Positions 51,029 through 60,683 are shown, counted from the stretch's first letter. The stretch is DNA of 64,000 nucleotides from Sporobacter termitidis DSM 10068 (GCF_900130065.1 NZ_FQXV01000008.1:159037-223036), one strand, 5' to 3'. The notes: generated by a model from the letters alone, not told the origin. Translations and numbers: made by a program.

Positions 51029-51037
51029 AGGTGACGT

Positions 51038-52456
51038 ATGGCAATACAGCGACAAGTGAAGACACGTGGCGCGGCGGACGTGAGCATCAAGCTGGGCTGC
51101 CTGACGCCGAAGCAGGAACAGTTCTGCCGGAGCCGGACGCTCTATACGGCATACGGCGGGGCGCGGGGCGGCGGAAAAACGCACGCCGTCCGGTGGAAGG
51201 CGGTTGGGGGCGCGCTGCGGTATGACGGCATCCGGATTCTGATCCTCCGGCGCACCTATCCCGAGCTCCAGGCCAATCACATTGAGCAAATCTGCAAAAT
51301 GGTGCCATCGGCTGCCGGTACATACAGCAGCACGCTGCACGCCATGTACTTTAAAAACGGCTCGGTCATCAAGTTCGGCCATTACAGCGGCGACGCCTCC
51401 GAAACGGAGTATCAGGGGCAGGAGTACGACTGGATTTTCATGGACGAGGCCACACAGTTCACCGAGCGGGAATTCCGGTTTATCGGCAGCCTTTTGCGGG
51501 GCGTGAACGATTTTCCAAAGCGGTTTTATCTCACCTGCAATCCCGGCGGCGTCGGCCACCGGTGGGTCAAGCGGCTGTTTATCGACCGCGCGTTTATCAC
51601 GGACAGGCCGAATCCCGAGGAAAATGAAAATCCCGCCGACTACAGCTTTATCCCGGCCACCGTCGAGGACAATGTCTACCTCATGGAGTCGTCGCCGGCC
51701 TATGTGCGGATGCTGTCCGGCCTGCCGGACAACATCCGGCGCGCGCACCGCTACGGAGATTGGAATGCCCTGGCCGGCACATATTTCCCCGAATTCCGCG
51801 CCGCCAGACACGTCGTCGAGCCGTTTCAAGTCCCGGGGCACTGGCTCAGGTACCGCGCGTTCGACTACGGACTCGATATGCTGGCCTGCGGCTGGTTTGC
51901 GCAGGATGAGAGCGGGCGCAGCTTTATGTACCGGGAGCTGAAAGCCCCGAATCTCATCGTGTCGGAGGCGGCGAAGCTCATCCGGAGCCGCACGCTGCCG
52001 GAGGAGAGCATCGCCGTCACCTTCGCACCGCCCGATATGTGGAGCAGGCAGAAGGATTCCGGCAAGACGATGGCGGAGCTGTTTATGCTGAGCGGTGTCC
52101 CGATCGTCCGGGCGGACAACAGCAGGGTCCAGGGGTGGCTGCAGGTCAAGGAAGCGCTGGCACCCCGGGCCGACGGAGGACCGTCGCTCCTGTTCTTTAA
52201 AAACTGTACGGAGACGACCGGCGCGATGGAGGCAATTTTGACGGACGAGAAAAACCCGAATGACTGCGCGACGGAGCCCCACGATATCACCCATCTGCCC
52301 GACGCCGTCCGGTACTACTGCGTATCGCGTACGCTGAAAACGGAACGGGAAGCGCCTGGAGCGGCGCGGATACCATTGGAGGACGACGACGCCGGGGAGA
52401 ATTACGACGCGTTCATGACAGGCGGCGCGGCCGGCAGGGGGTATCTTGAGTATTGA
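51038..52456 (+). CDS. terL: Phage terminase large subunit
   Basis: 472 residues. ATPase: Walker A TAYGGARGGGKTHAVRWK, Walker B YDWIFMDEATQF, coupling motif LTCNPGG. C-terminal RNase-H-like nuclease with acidic residues in FDYGLDMLACGWF and HDITHLPDAVRYYC. It drives DNA into the prohead and cuts concatemers. AGGTGACGT precedes ATG; a terminator-like hairpin ends ten bases upstream. A 523-codon frame on the opposite strand is a shadow. Confidence 0.95.
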   Translation: MAIQRQVKTRGAADVSIKLGCLTPKQEQFCRSRTLYTAYGGARGGGKTHAVRWKAVGGALRYDGIRILILRRTYPELQANHIEQICKMVPSAAGTYSSTLHAMYFKNGSVIKFGHYSGDASETEYQGQEYDWIFMDEATQFTEREFRFIGSLLRGVNDFPKRFYLTCNPGGVGHRWVKRLFIDRAFITDRPNPEENENPADYSFIPATVEDNVYLMESSPAYVRMLSGLPDNIRRAHRYGDWNALAGTYFPEFRAARHVVEPFQVPGHWLRYRAFDYGLDMLACGWFAQDESGRSFMYRELKAPNLIVSEAAKLIRSRTLPEESIAVTFAPPDMWSRQKDSGKTMAELFMLSGVPIVRADNSRVQGWLQVKEALAPRADGGPSLLFFKNCTETTGAMEAILTDEKNPNDCATEPHDITHLPDAVRYYCVSRTLKTEREAPGAARIPLEDDDAGENYDAFMTGGAAGRGYLEY

Positions 52457-52489
52457 ACGCCCGCGCGGAAGAGGTGGAGGGGCTGTGCC

Positions 52490-52625
52490 CGCTCCTCGTG
52501 TCATTCCCGCAGCGGCGGGAATCCACGTCCCCGCACGCTCAAGGCGGCGCATTTACCCTCGTAGGGGCCGCCGTCCTCGGCGGCCCATCCCCCCGGCCGA
52601 CACGCAGTCCGGGCTCTGCTTATGA
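52490..52625. repeat. Chromosomal-type repeats inside the phage module
   Basis: TGTCATTCCCGCAGCGGCGG followed by GAATCCACGT is an inverted relative of DNA near 4125-4160, and GTAGGGGCCGCCGTCC resembles the GTAGGGGCG element near 4063. No gene in 52457-52672. Confidence 0.65.
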
Positions 52626-52672
52626 GCTAAAGGATGGCTGAATAATAATTCAACTTATAACAAGGAGGATAT

Positions 52673-52966
52673 ATGCTTTACATTTACGTGCTTGAAATTT
52701 CGGCGCTGGTCCTGGAAGCGGCGGGGCTGATCGTTCTGCTGAGGTTGGTCGGCCGGCTGGTCCGGCGTATTGAGGGGCTGTGGGCGCAGTGCGGCGCGCA
52801 GCTTGATGCGCTGGCATCAACCATCAGGCAACTGACTGAAGACAGCGACGGCGACGCCCCGACGGAGAGCCGCAGAAAGGCGGCCGAGGCCGAGCGGCGT
52901 TTTACGGAGGGCGTTGCGAATATCCTGAATTTCAGTTATGGCGCGGCCGGAAGGAAGGGTGAATGA
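52673..52966 (+). CDS. Small membrane protein of the phage module, 97 residues
   Basis: An N-terminal membrane helix (VLEISALVLEAAGLIVLLRL) and a charged, coiled-coil-prone C-terminal half. AAGGAGG precedes ATG. Its stop overlaps the portal gene start by four bases. Not recognised; its place between terminase and portal is unusual for a membrane protein. Confidence 0.7.
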   Translation: MLYIYVLEISALVLEAAGLIVLLRLVGRLVRRIEGLWAQCGAQLDALASTIRQLTEDSDGDAPTESRRKAAEAERRFTEGVANILNFSYGAAGRKGE

Positions 52967-54636
52967 TGAGCAAAGGCATCCCCGATTGCGAGAGCGTCTG
53001 GAAGGAATATCTCAAGGGACTCGGCGACAACGCGCGGCAGGGACTCAATGATACGGTGCAGACCAATGAGGACTTCTTCGTCGGGAATCAGTGGAAGGGC
53101 GTTGAGGCTGGCGGCCTGCCGACCCCGGTCTTCAATTTCCTAAAGCGCGTGGTCCTGTTCACGGTTGCCGGCATCACGTCGAACAATCTGAAGATGCAGG
53201 CCTCCGCCATGGGGAGCAGCGCCGGGGGCGGCGATCTGGACGTTATTGCAGACGTCGTCAACAGGGATTTCGGCGCTCTGTTCGAGTCCAACAAGATCGT
53301 CAATCTCCTACGGGAATTTCTGCGCAACGCCGCCGTTGACGGCGACGCCTGCACCTACACCTACTGGGACCCGGAAATCGATACCGGACACCCTGTGAAG
53401 GGCGCGATCATCACGGAAATCATCGAGAACACGCGCGTTTTCTTCGGAGACGCCAGCGACAGGCGCGTACAGAGACAGCCGTACATCATCATCTCCCGCC
53501 GGGAGCTGCTCGACGTGCTGAGAGACCGGGCCTCAGAGCTTGGCTGTGCCGATTTGGACAGCATCACGGCGGATACCGACGACGGGCGCACTGAACCGTC
53601 CAACATGACGGACGACAAGGCGACGGTCCTCCTCCGGTTCTGGCGCAGCAAGACGACGAAGACGGTCTGGGCCGTCGAGACGACGAGAGGCGCTGTTATC
53701 AGAAAGCCGTGGGACACGGGCCTTGCGCTGTATCCCGTGACGTGGCTGTGCTGGGACAATATTCATGACAGCTATCACGGCCAGGCGATGATCACCGGCC
53801 TGATTCCCAACCAGATATTTATCAACAAGCTCTTTGCCATGAGCATGATCTCGCTCATGACGACGGCGTACCCCAAGATCATTTACGACAAAACGCGTAT
53901 CGCAAAATGGGACAACCGCGTGGGCGCGGCGATCCCTGTGCAGGGCGGGGACGTCAATTCCGTTGCAAAAATCATCGACCCGGCGCAGATCTCGCCGCAG
54001 ATCGCCCAGTTTATCAACCTGGCGGTCGACTACACGCAGACGTTCCTGGGAGCGACGAGCGCCGCACTGGGCGAGGCCAGGCCCGAAAATACCAGCGCCA
54101 TCATCGCGCTGCAGCGGGCGTCCGCCACGCCCAGCGAACTGACGAAGCAAAATCTCTATGAGAGCCTGGAGGATCTCGGGCGCATTTATATAGACTTTAT
54201 GGCCAGCTGTTACGGCACGCGCAAGGTGCTGCTGGAGCAGCCCGACAGCTTTGCCGTCGTGGCGGCGGCCGGGGGGCTCCGGCCGGAGGATAAGATCCCG
54301 GTGGAGTTTGATTACGGGCAGCTGAAAGCTTTGAGCCTGTCGGTCAAGCTCGACATCGGCGCCTCCGCTTACTGGAGCGAGATCGCCTCCCTGCAGACGC
54401 TGGACAACCTCCTGACGCAGGGAAAAATCAGCCTGATCGACTACCTGGAACGCGTGCCGAACGGCTATATCAGCAAGCAGCAGGAGCTCATTGACAAGCT
54501 GCGGGACGACCAGGCGGCGCCGCAGAACGCGGGCGAAGGAATAGCGGCCGACGGAATGGCGGCCCCGATCCCCATCGCGCCGGGCTTACAGACGCTGAAG
54601 CATGCCGTGCTGAATACGGGCGGCATGAAGCCTTGA
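52963..54636 (+). CDS. Phage portal protein
   Basis: 557 residues. N-terminal region NEDFFVGNQWKGVEAGGLPT with PVFNFLKRVVLFTVAGI, a central beta region and stem helices (PQIAQFINLAVDYTQTFLGA, then ENTSAIIALQRASATPSELT) give the pattern of portals of short-tailed phages of the P22/DUF-type group. The portal forms the dodecameric ring through which DNA passes. C-terminal residues after ~530 are Ala/Pro-rich. Start MMSKGIP overlaps the previous gene. Confidence 0.85.
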   Translation: MMSKGIPDCESVWKEYLKGLGDNARQGLNDTVQTNEDFFVGNQWKGVEAGGLPTPVFNFLKRVVLFTVAGITSNNLKMQASAMGSSAGGGDLDVIADVVNRDFGALFESNKIVNLLREFLRNAAVDGDACTYTYWDPEIDTGHPVKGAIITEIIENTRVFFGDASDRRVQRQPYIIISRRELLDVLRDRASELGCADLDSITADTDDGRTEPSNMTDDKATVLLRFWRSKTTKTVWAVETTRGAVIRKPWDTGLALYPVTWLCWDNIHDSYHGQAMITGLIPNQIFINKLFAMSMISLMTTAYPKIIYDKTRIAKWDNRVGAAIPVQGGDVNSVAKIIDPAQISPQIAQFINLAVDYTQTFLGATSAALGEARPENTSAIIALQRASATPSELTKQNLYESLEDLGRIYIDFMASCYGTRKVLLEQPDSFAVVAAAGGLRPEDKIPVEFDYGQLKALSLSVKLDIGASAYWSEIASLQTLDNLLTQGKISLIDYLERVPNGYISKQQELIDKLRDDQAAPQNAGEGIAADGMAAPIPIAPGLQTLKHAVLNTGGMKP

Positions 54637-54665
54637 AATTTATCCGATCCGGCCGCATGTATCGC

Positions 54666-54705
54666 GGCTAAAATATATTGAATGTTAGTTCAATATATAA
54701 AATTA
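54666..54705. repeat. TATATTGAA palindrome, copy in the phage module
   Basis: ATATATTGAA TGTTAG TTCAATATAT at about 54673-54698; related to the palindrome at 3843-3870. The 54637-54772 gap has no gene. Confidence 0.6.
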
Positions 54706-54772
54706 CACTGCCCGGGACAGACCAGCCCCGTGCAAATAAATCGCCCCACCACAGGCGAGAGAGGGACAAGCT

Positions 54773-55642
54773 ATGGAAGACAGCATCAGCACAATGACAA
54801 GTCAGGCGGAGCCTGAGGCACAGGGCCCGGACGGCATCGGCGCCGATTGGGGCAATGCTCCCGTGGACGGCCGCGGGCCGGATACGCCGGCAGCGGACGA
54901 GGCGGAAACCGGCGGCGCGCCGGATGGCGGTGACGAAGAGTCGGCCTGGCCGGAGGATGCGTCGTCTCTGGAAACCGACGGGGACGGGGATATGCCGGGA
55001 GACGGGCGGGAGGCCGACCAGAGCTTTACGCTGAAGCATCTCGGCGAAGTCAGAACCGTCGGGCGGGACGAGATGATCGCCCTGGCGCAAAAGGGCCTCG
55101 ACTATGACCGGCAGCGGCAGAAAAATGATGACTTAACGGCAAAAAACAGTACGCTCACGGCGGAAGCCGCGGCACAGACGGAGACGCTTGCGTTATTGAA
55201 CGACCTGGCGGCAACGCAAGGGATGACGGTCGAACAGCTGGCCGACGCCGCCCGCGTCGAGCTTCTGGCCAGAAGCGAGGGCATCCCTGTCGCCGCCGCG
55301 GCGGAGCGTATCCGGGCGCAGCGGGCGGCGGGGCTCTCACCGGCAGCACGCCCGAAAACGCCGGAGGAGGCGGCCGCCGAGAAGCGGCACACCGATATCC
55401 GTGAATTTCTCGCCGAGTACCGCGACATTGACCCGGAAGCTATCCCCCGGGAGGTCTGGCAGGCGGTTGCGGACGGAAAGCCGCTCCTCACCGCGTACCA
55501 GAGCTGGGAGCTCAATAAGCTCCGGGCCGAGAAAAGGGCGGCGGCAAAAAACACTGAGAACAGGGAAAAGACCGCGGGCTCGCGCCAGAGCACCGGCGCC
55601 GCCCTCCAGCGCGACCCGATCACCGCGGACTGGTATTCATGA
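54773..55642 (+). CDS. Probable capsid scaffolding protein
   Basis: 289 residues: an acidic, disordered N-terminal ~85 (rich in Asp, Glu, Gly), a helical middle with a coiled coil (LAQKGLDYDRQRQKNDDLTA, then KNSTLTAEAAAQTETLALLN) and a basic C-terminal end (LNKLRAEKRAAAKNTENREK). That composition and the place between portal and capsid are typical of scaffolding proteins, which shape the prohead and leave before packaging. Sequence is not itself diagnostic. Confidence 0.7.
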   Translation: MEDSISTMTSQAEPEAQGPDGIGADWGNAPVDGRGPDTPAADEAETGGAPDGGDEESAWPEDASSLETDGDGDMPGDGREADQSFTLKHLGEVRTVGRDEMIALAQKGLDYDRQRQKNDDLTAKNSTLTAEAAAQTETLALLNDLAATQGMTVEQLADAARVELLARSEGIPVAAAAERIRAQRAAGLSPAARPKTPEEAAAEKRHTDIREFLAEYRDIDPEAIPREVWQAVADGKPLLTAYQSWELNKLRAEKRAAAKNTENREKTAGSRQSTGAALQRDPITADWYS

Positions 55643-55733
55643 CAGGGTGGAGTTTGGAGTGTGGAAGGTGAAGTTAACGCCACTCTCCACCCGCCACTCT
55701 TCACACTGACAACTGAAAGGAGTTCAAATTTTT

Positions 55734-56798
55734 ATGGCAGTAAATCTCACGACCACGTACTCCCCGCTGATTGCGGAACGCTTCAAGCAGCAGTCCTTTA
55801 CCGACAACTATGCCGGCAAAAAATATACCCTCGACGGCTCGAAATCCATCGTCGTCTATTCCGTCAACAAGGCAGTCCTGAACAACTATGACCGTACGCT
55901 CAACCCGTTTTCCGGAGGCTCCCGCTTTGGCACCATCGCCGAGCTGGGGGACACGACGCAGACGCTGCAGATGACGCAGGACAAGTCCTTCACCTTTTCC
56001 ATCGACAGCGGGAACAAGGCCGATCAGCTCAACATCAAGCAGTGCAACGAGCAGCTCAAGTCCAACTGGGACGAGGTCTGCACCCCCGCCATCGACATGT
56101 ATCGCCTGGGCATCTGGGCAAACGGCGCGGGCTGCGGCAAGGCCGGTTCGGCGCTGACGAACTCGACGGCCATGACCGCGATCATGACGGCGTCCGCCGT
56201 GCTCTCGAACCGGCTTGTGCCGAAGAAAAACCGCGTCCTGCTCATCAGCGAGACGGCATACATCAACTGCAAGCTGTCCACGGAGCTTGTCGGGATTCCG
56301 AATCTGGGCCAGGCGTCGATTGCCAACGGAAAAGTTGGCACGATCGACGGCATGGACGTCATCACTGTCCCCGACAGCTACTTCCCGGCCGGGGTGTATT
56401 TCATCATCAAATACGTCGATGCGACGGTAGACCCCTTAAAGCTGAAGGTCCTGCGCGTTCAGAAAAACCCGCTGGGCATTGACGGCGACGTCGGCGAATG
56501 CCGCTTTTATCACGACAGCTTCGTGCTGGACGCGAAGGTCAACGGTATCTACGTCTACGGCAACAGCGCCAGCATGCTCGACATGCCGGTGGTGAGCGGT
56601 ACCGCATCCGTCACCGTTGCCTGCGCCGGCGCGACGGCGATCAGGTACACGACGGACGGCACGAATCCGAAGACCTCGGAGACCGCAGCGACATACGCCT
56701 CTGCCGTCGCCCTCTCCGTGGGGCAGACACTCAGGGTATATGGCTCTGGGGCGGGCTATGTCAGCAGCCCGATTGCCGAGTTCACCCGCACAGTCTGA
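55734..56798 (+). CDS. Major capsid protein with C-terminal Fn3-associated-like domain
   Basis: 354 residues. Residues ~1-285 look like an HK97-fold coat protein of the P22-like coat group (VNLTTTYSPLIAERFKQQSF, NYDRTLNPFSGGSRFGTIAE, TIDGMDVITVPDSYFPAGVY). Residues ~295-354 (ATAIRYTTDGTNPKTSETAA and LRVYGSGAGYVSSPIAEF) match the chitobiase/Fn3_assoc-type beta domain, likely displayed on the shell surface. AAAGGAG precedes ATG. The preceding 90 bases hold short GTGTGGA/CACTCTTCAC repeats. Confidence 0.8.
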   Translation: MAVNLTTTYSPLIAERFKQQSFTDNYAGKKYTLDGSKSIVVYSVNKAVLNNYDRTLNPFSGGSRFGTIAELGDTTQTLQMTQDKSFTFSIDSGNKADQLNIKQCNEQLKSNWDEVCTPAIDMYRLGIWANGAGCGKAGSALTNSTAMTAIMTASAVLSNRLVPKKNRVLLISETAYINCKLSTELVGIPNLGQASIANGKVGTIDGMDVITVPDSYFPAGVYFIIKYVDATVDPLKLKVLRVQKNPLGIDGDVGECRFYHDSFVLDAKVNGIYVYGNSASMLDMPVVSGTASVTVACAGATAIRYTTDGTNPKTSETAATYASAVALSVGQTLRVYGSGAGYVSSPIAEFTRTV

Positions 56799-56852
56799 CA
56801 GTACCCGGCCGGGGATGGGTCCGCCTGTCCCCGGCCTGAAGGAGGGAAGGCC

Positions 56853-57281
56853 GTGTCAACGACGGCACAGAATGTATTTGATAAAGCGATGGCGCTGATG
56901 GATGCGATCGACGAAAGCGGCGATACCAATAACGAGGATACGCTCGAATATAAAAACCGCGCCCTTTTCATTATCAATATGCTCCAAAATGAGCTCTATC
57001 GCTACAGCGACACCTATACGGCGACGGCGGGCACGCGGCCGGTCTGCACGGAGGTCACGGGGTATGACGGCGACCTGGGCCTTGATGATTATCTGGCGCG
57101 CACCATCCTGCCGTACGGCCTGGCGTATCATCTGCTCATTGCAGAAGACCCGTCGACGGCGAATCTATATCTCCAGCGGTATCAGGAGCTGATCGCAACG
57201 CAGGCCGGCGCGCTCCCGTCCGCCGCGGAGGCCATCGACAATGTCTACGGCGGCATTGAGCGCGGAAGCGGTGATGACTGA
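56853..57281 (+). CDS. Head-tail adaptor-like phage protein
   Basis: 142 residues, largely helical (TAQNVFDKAMALMDAIDESG, LEYKNRALFIINMLQNELYR). Position after the capsid gene and size fit a head-completion adaptor. GTG 56853 follows AAGGAGGG. Its last base overlaps the start of the next gene. Assigned mainly from context. Confidence 0.65.
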   Translation: MSTTAQNVFDKAMALMDAIDESGDTNNEDTLEYKNRALFIINMLQNELYRYSDTYTATAGTRPVCTEVTGYDGDLGLDDYLARTILPYGLAYHLLIAEDPSTANLYLQRYQELIATQAGALPSAAEAIDNVYGGIERGSGDD

Positions 57282-59119
57282 TGGCACGGATCAGCACAGT
57301 GACGGGTGAGAGCGTTTTGAGCATCGGCAAGTGGCTGGGCCTGAACGAAAGCCCGGATGGCGATACGCTCCTGAAGGTCGGCGAGGCCGGCGAAATGCGC
57401 AACTTTAGAATCACCCGCGACGGCAATTTGCAGAAGCGCCCCGGCTATCAGACGATTCATGAATCCAAAGCCTGGACGGGGCCGATACGCGGCATCTGGC
57501 ACGGGAACGTTGCAGGGACGGAATACACCGTTTTTGCCGCCGGCGGGGATATCTACAGCTACGACCTTGAGGACAACACGGCGGCGTCGATTCTGCACAG
57601 CGGCGTCACGGTGACGGACGCGCCGACAACCTTTTTCGGCTTCGGGGAAAAGCTGTACATGCTGAACGGTCATGAATATCTGGAATGGGACGGCACCATG
57701 CCGCCAGACGGCGGGTTTGCCGTGCCGATAGGCTACAGGCCGCTTACAGCGGTTTCGACGGCCCCGGCGGGCGGCGGCACGCTGCTTGAATCGGTCAACA
57801 AGCTTAACGGCCTGCGGCGTGTGCGATTCTCGCCGAACGCCAGCGCAAAGACGTTTCAACTCCCGGAAAAAGCGCTGGCAAGCATCGACTACGTGAAAAA
57901 CCTCGTCACCGGCAACATCTATGTTCCGACGACGGACTACACCGTTGACCTGACAAATGGCGCGGTGACGTTCGGAACAGCGCCGGCGACCGGGACGAAC
58001 ACCATCGAAATAGGCTACACGTTCCCGACGAATTTCAGCAGCCAGATCAAGGCGATGAAGTACGCGGAAATCTACAACGGCGCGCAGGACACCCGCGTAT
58101 TTATTTACGGCGACGGCACGAACAGGTCCTATTATTCCGGCCTGGACGATACCGGCGTTGTCCGCGCCGATTACTTCCCGGACATGAACGAAATGAACGT
58201 CGGCGCGGCCAATACGCCGATTACCGGGATGATACGCCACTATTCCAGCCTGGCCGTCTTCAAAACCGACAGCGCCTATGTCGTCAACTACGGCCAGATC
58301 ACATTATCCACAGGAGCCTTGACGGCGGCGTTTTACATCAATCCGACCAACAGAAGCATCGGCAACATGGCCTGCGGCCAGATTCAGCTTGTCGAAAACA
58401 ACCCGCGCACGCTGTTTAACTCGGCGGTCTACGAGTGGAAAAACAACGCCAGTTATTCATCAAATCTCACGGTGGACGAGCGGCAGGCCAAGCGTATCAG
58501 CGACCGGGTTAAAAATTCGCTGTCGACAATGGACCTGTCGTCGGCGGTCACTTACGACGACAACGAGCGGCAGGAATATTACATCATTCAGGGCACCACG
58601 GCGCTTGTCCACAATTACGCTGTCGACGCGTGGTGCAGGTATACGAATTTTGCCTTTACCGCGCTCCTTGCCATTGGCGGCAGGCTTTACGGCTGCACCC
58701 CGACCGGCGATATCGTCACGTTTTCCCGCGATTATTACAACGACGACGGCGCGGAGATAGACGCCTACTGGCAATCCGGCTCTATGGCGTTCGGGCGGGA
58801 TTATCTGCGCAAATACTCCGGCATGATCTTCGTGTCCTTAAAGCCGGAGCCGTTGGCAAACGTCTATGTGACGCTCATGACAAACCGCAAGTCCGTGTTT
58901 GCCGTCAAGCCCATATCGTACAGTTTCCCCACGTTTGCCCGCGCGAATTTTGCGCATTGGGGCTTTGGCACGAATACCAAGCCGCAGACATCACGGCTGA
59001 AAATCAAGGCCAAGAAATTCACCTATTACCAGCTTGTTTTTGAAACAAATACCGATTGGAGCACGGCGACGATATTGGGCGCGGATATCAAGCTGCGCTA
59101 CGGCGGCGACGTGAAATAG
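57281..59119 (+). CDS. Large beta-rich tail protein (tail hub/nozzle candidate)
   Basis: 612 residues with repeated beta blades (GTEYTVFAAGGDIYSYDLED, FFGFGEKLYMLNGHEYLEWD, ALLAIGGRLYGCTPTGDIVT), suggesting a beta-propeller as in stabilisation/nozzle proteins of short-tailed phages. It starts MARISTVTGESVLSIGKWLG and contains NFRITRDGNLQKRPGYQT, a motif common to such proteins. No metal or catalytic site seen. The role is inferred from fold pattern and gene order. Confidence 0.65.
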   Translation: MARISTVTGESVLSIGKWLGLNESPDGDTLLKVGEAGEMRNFRITRDGNLQKRPGYQTIHESKAWTGPIRGIWHGNVAGTEYTVFAAGGDIYSYDLEDNTAASILHSGVTVTDAPTTFFGFGEKLYMLNGHEYLEWDGTMPPDGGFAVPIGYRPLTAVSTAPAGGGTLLESVNKLNGLRRVRFSPNASAKTFQLPEKALASIDYVKNLVTGNIYVPTTDYTVDLTNGAVTFGTAPATGTNTIEIGYTFPTNFSSQIKAMKYAEIYNGAQDTRVFIYGDGTNRSYYSGLDDTGVVRADYFPDMNEMNVGAANTPITGMIRHYSSLAVFKTDSAYVVNYGQITLSTGALTAAFYINPTNRSIGNMACGQIQLVENNPRTLFNSAVYEWKNNASYSSNLTVDERQAKRISDRVKNSLSTMDLSSAVTYDDNERQEYYIIQGTTALVHNYAVDAWCRYTNFAFTALLAIGGRLYGCTPTGDIVTFSRDYYNDDGAEIDAYWQSGSMAFGRDYLRKYSGMIFVSLKPEPLANVYVTLMTNRKSVFAVKPISYSFPTFARANFAHWGFGTNTKPQTSRLKIKAKKFTYYQLVFETNTDWSTATILGADIKLRYGGDVK

Positions 59120-59129
59120 GAGGCGCAAT

Positions 59130-60344
59130 ATGTCACTCACACCATTAAATGACGACCTGAATATCATTCAGGCCCTGGCCGACACCCCGAACGACACAAG
59201 CGGCCTGACCGCCGCCCAGCTTAAAGCAAAATTCGATCAGGCGGGAAACACGATCAAAGGGTATATCAATGACACCCTGTTGCCTGACGTCAGTTCGGAT
59301 ATCACTGATGCCGTCGCGGCGGCGGAGCTTCAATCCGGGAATATGCCGGCGGGGGGGACAACTGACCAATTCATGGTGAAAAATTCAGGCTCAGACTATG
59401 ACTATGGCTGGAAATCTTTTTACGATCTGATAAATTTAAATCCCCTCGGCCCGGTTCAGTTAATCCAATCCTATACCACGGCTGGGACATACACATTCAC
59501 CGCGCCGGACGTCAACGGAGACGGCACGCCTTACCCGCTGTGGGCGCTTGTGGACGGCGCGGGCGGCAGTGGCGGGGCAGTTGCCATTAAGGCAACCGGC
59601 ACGGGTATTGTGTATGCGTCCGGCGCGGCCTCTGGCGTGAGAAAATGTGTTTCATTAATCGCTACCCCAGGCAGCACATATGCGGTGGTTGTAGGCGTTG
59701 GCGGCGCGCCGGTGACGGCGACACATGCGGCAACAGCAAATGCTACCCCAACAGTAACTAGCGGCTCCGCTGGCGGTAGCTCATCATTTAACGGGATATC
59801 TACCAGCGGTGGAACTGGCGGCCAGGCGTTAACGACGGTGCAAGCTAATGATGATATAGTAGGACCTCCGATTGGCGGGCAATCGGCAGATAGCGCGGGC
59901 GGCTATTCCGTTATTTGGGCATCAAACTTGCCGGCCCCCGCTTATGGCAAGCTTCCCGTATGGAACTTATATATTAGCAGCAACGCGTATTGGAAATTCG
60001 GCTTAAATAAAAACACCCAAGCGGAACTTCTCAACCCATTTGATCCGGCAGAGCGATTATTATCCGCTGGCGGTGCGGTATATATGTCAGGCTCTTCACT
60101 ACATTTGCAGAGCGTTGAAACTTTGACTGACGGAAACGGCGGCGGTGCAGGGGAGGGGCAGTATGCAAACACGATAACCAGCAACAGCACATTGACCGGG
60201 CATAATGCAACAAGTCCCGGCAGCGGCGGGGGGGCGTGCGGGAACTCATATACTGTCAGCGACGCGACCTACACAGTAACCGCCATTTCAGGGGCCGGCG
60301 CGGATGGCCAAGTTCGCATTTATGCGAGAAAGGTGGTGCCATAA
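59130..60344 (+). CDS. Gly-rich tail fibre / receptor-binding protein
   Basis: 404 residues. The N-terminal ~110 (MSLTPLNDDLNIIQALADTP) probably attach to the tail; from ~115 on Gly/Ser/Thr-rich loops (GAGGSGGAVAIKATG, SAGGSSSFNGISTSGGTG) are followed by RIYARK near the end, as in glycine-rich fibre tips. Codon use is more AT-rich from ~59.7 kb, hinting at exchange of the receptor part. AGGAGG precedes ATG. Its stop overlaps the next start. Confidence 0.65.
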   Translation: MSLTPLNDDLNIIQALADTPNDTSGLTAAQLKAKFDQAGNTIKGYINDTLLPDVSSDITDAVAAAELQSGNMPAGGTTDQFMVKNSGSDYDYGWKSFYDLINLNPLGPVQLIQSYTTAGTYTFTAPDVNGDGTPYPLWALVDGAGGSGGAVAIKATGTGIVYASGAASGVRKCVSLIATPGSTYAVVVGVGGAPVTATHAATANATPTVTSGSAGGSSSFNGISTSGGTGGQALTTVQANDDIVGPPIGGQSADSAGGYSVIWASNLPAPAYGKLPVWNLYISSNAYWKFGLNKNTQAELLNPFDPAERLLSAGGAVYMSGSSLHLQSVETLTDGNGGGAGEGQYANTITSNSTLTGHNATSPGSGGGACGNSYTVSDATYTVTAISGAGADGQVRIYARKVVP

Positions 60345-60661
60345 TGAGTAAAACGGTCAGAATTGTTGACGGAACAGTCCGGGAGATTATACCGCCGGCG
60401 GCGACAATTCCAAGCGTGGCGTTTTGGTACGGCGCGGAGTTTGCCGCACAGTGTATCGAAGCGCCGGACGAAGTAATGCAAAACTGGACGTATGACGTGG
60501 AGGCGGAAACATTCGCCGCGCCTGTACCACCGGAGCCGACGCCGTCTGTGCCAACAATAGAAGAACAAATTACCAGCGTGCAGAATCACGTTGACATGAT
60601 AGACAATGCAATTTCGGACTTCTTTATTAATGTAGTCCCAACTTTAGGAACAGGAGTATAG
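60344..60661 (+). CDS. Phage protein, 105 residues, near the fibre gene
   Basis: MSKTVRIVDGTVREIIPPAA, with a Pro-rich middle (AAPVPPEPTPSVP) and a C-terminal helix (NHVDMIDNAISDFFINVVPT). The start overlaps the fibre stop by one base. AAAGGTGG lies upstream. It may be a fibre chaperone or accessory; the family is not recognised. Confidence 0.6.
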   Translation: MSKTVRIVDGTVREIIPPAATIPSVAFWYGAEFAAQCIEAPDEVMQNWTYDVEAETFAAPVPPEPTPSVPTIEEQITSVQNHVDMIDNAISDFFINVVPTLGTGV

Positions 60662-60683
60662 GTACCGCATGGAGGGAATAAGC

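Noticed and set aside
50981..52552. 523-codon open frame on the minus strand across terL
   Set aside because: It lies opposite an unmistakable terminase with intact motifs; long antisense frames are common in GC-rich genes and this one shows no domain or ribosome site.
57245..58240. 331-codon minus-strand frame opposite the tail hub gene
   Set aside because: Runs against the phage operon and has no recognisable domain.
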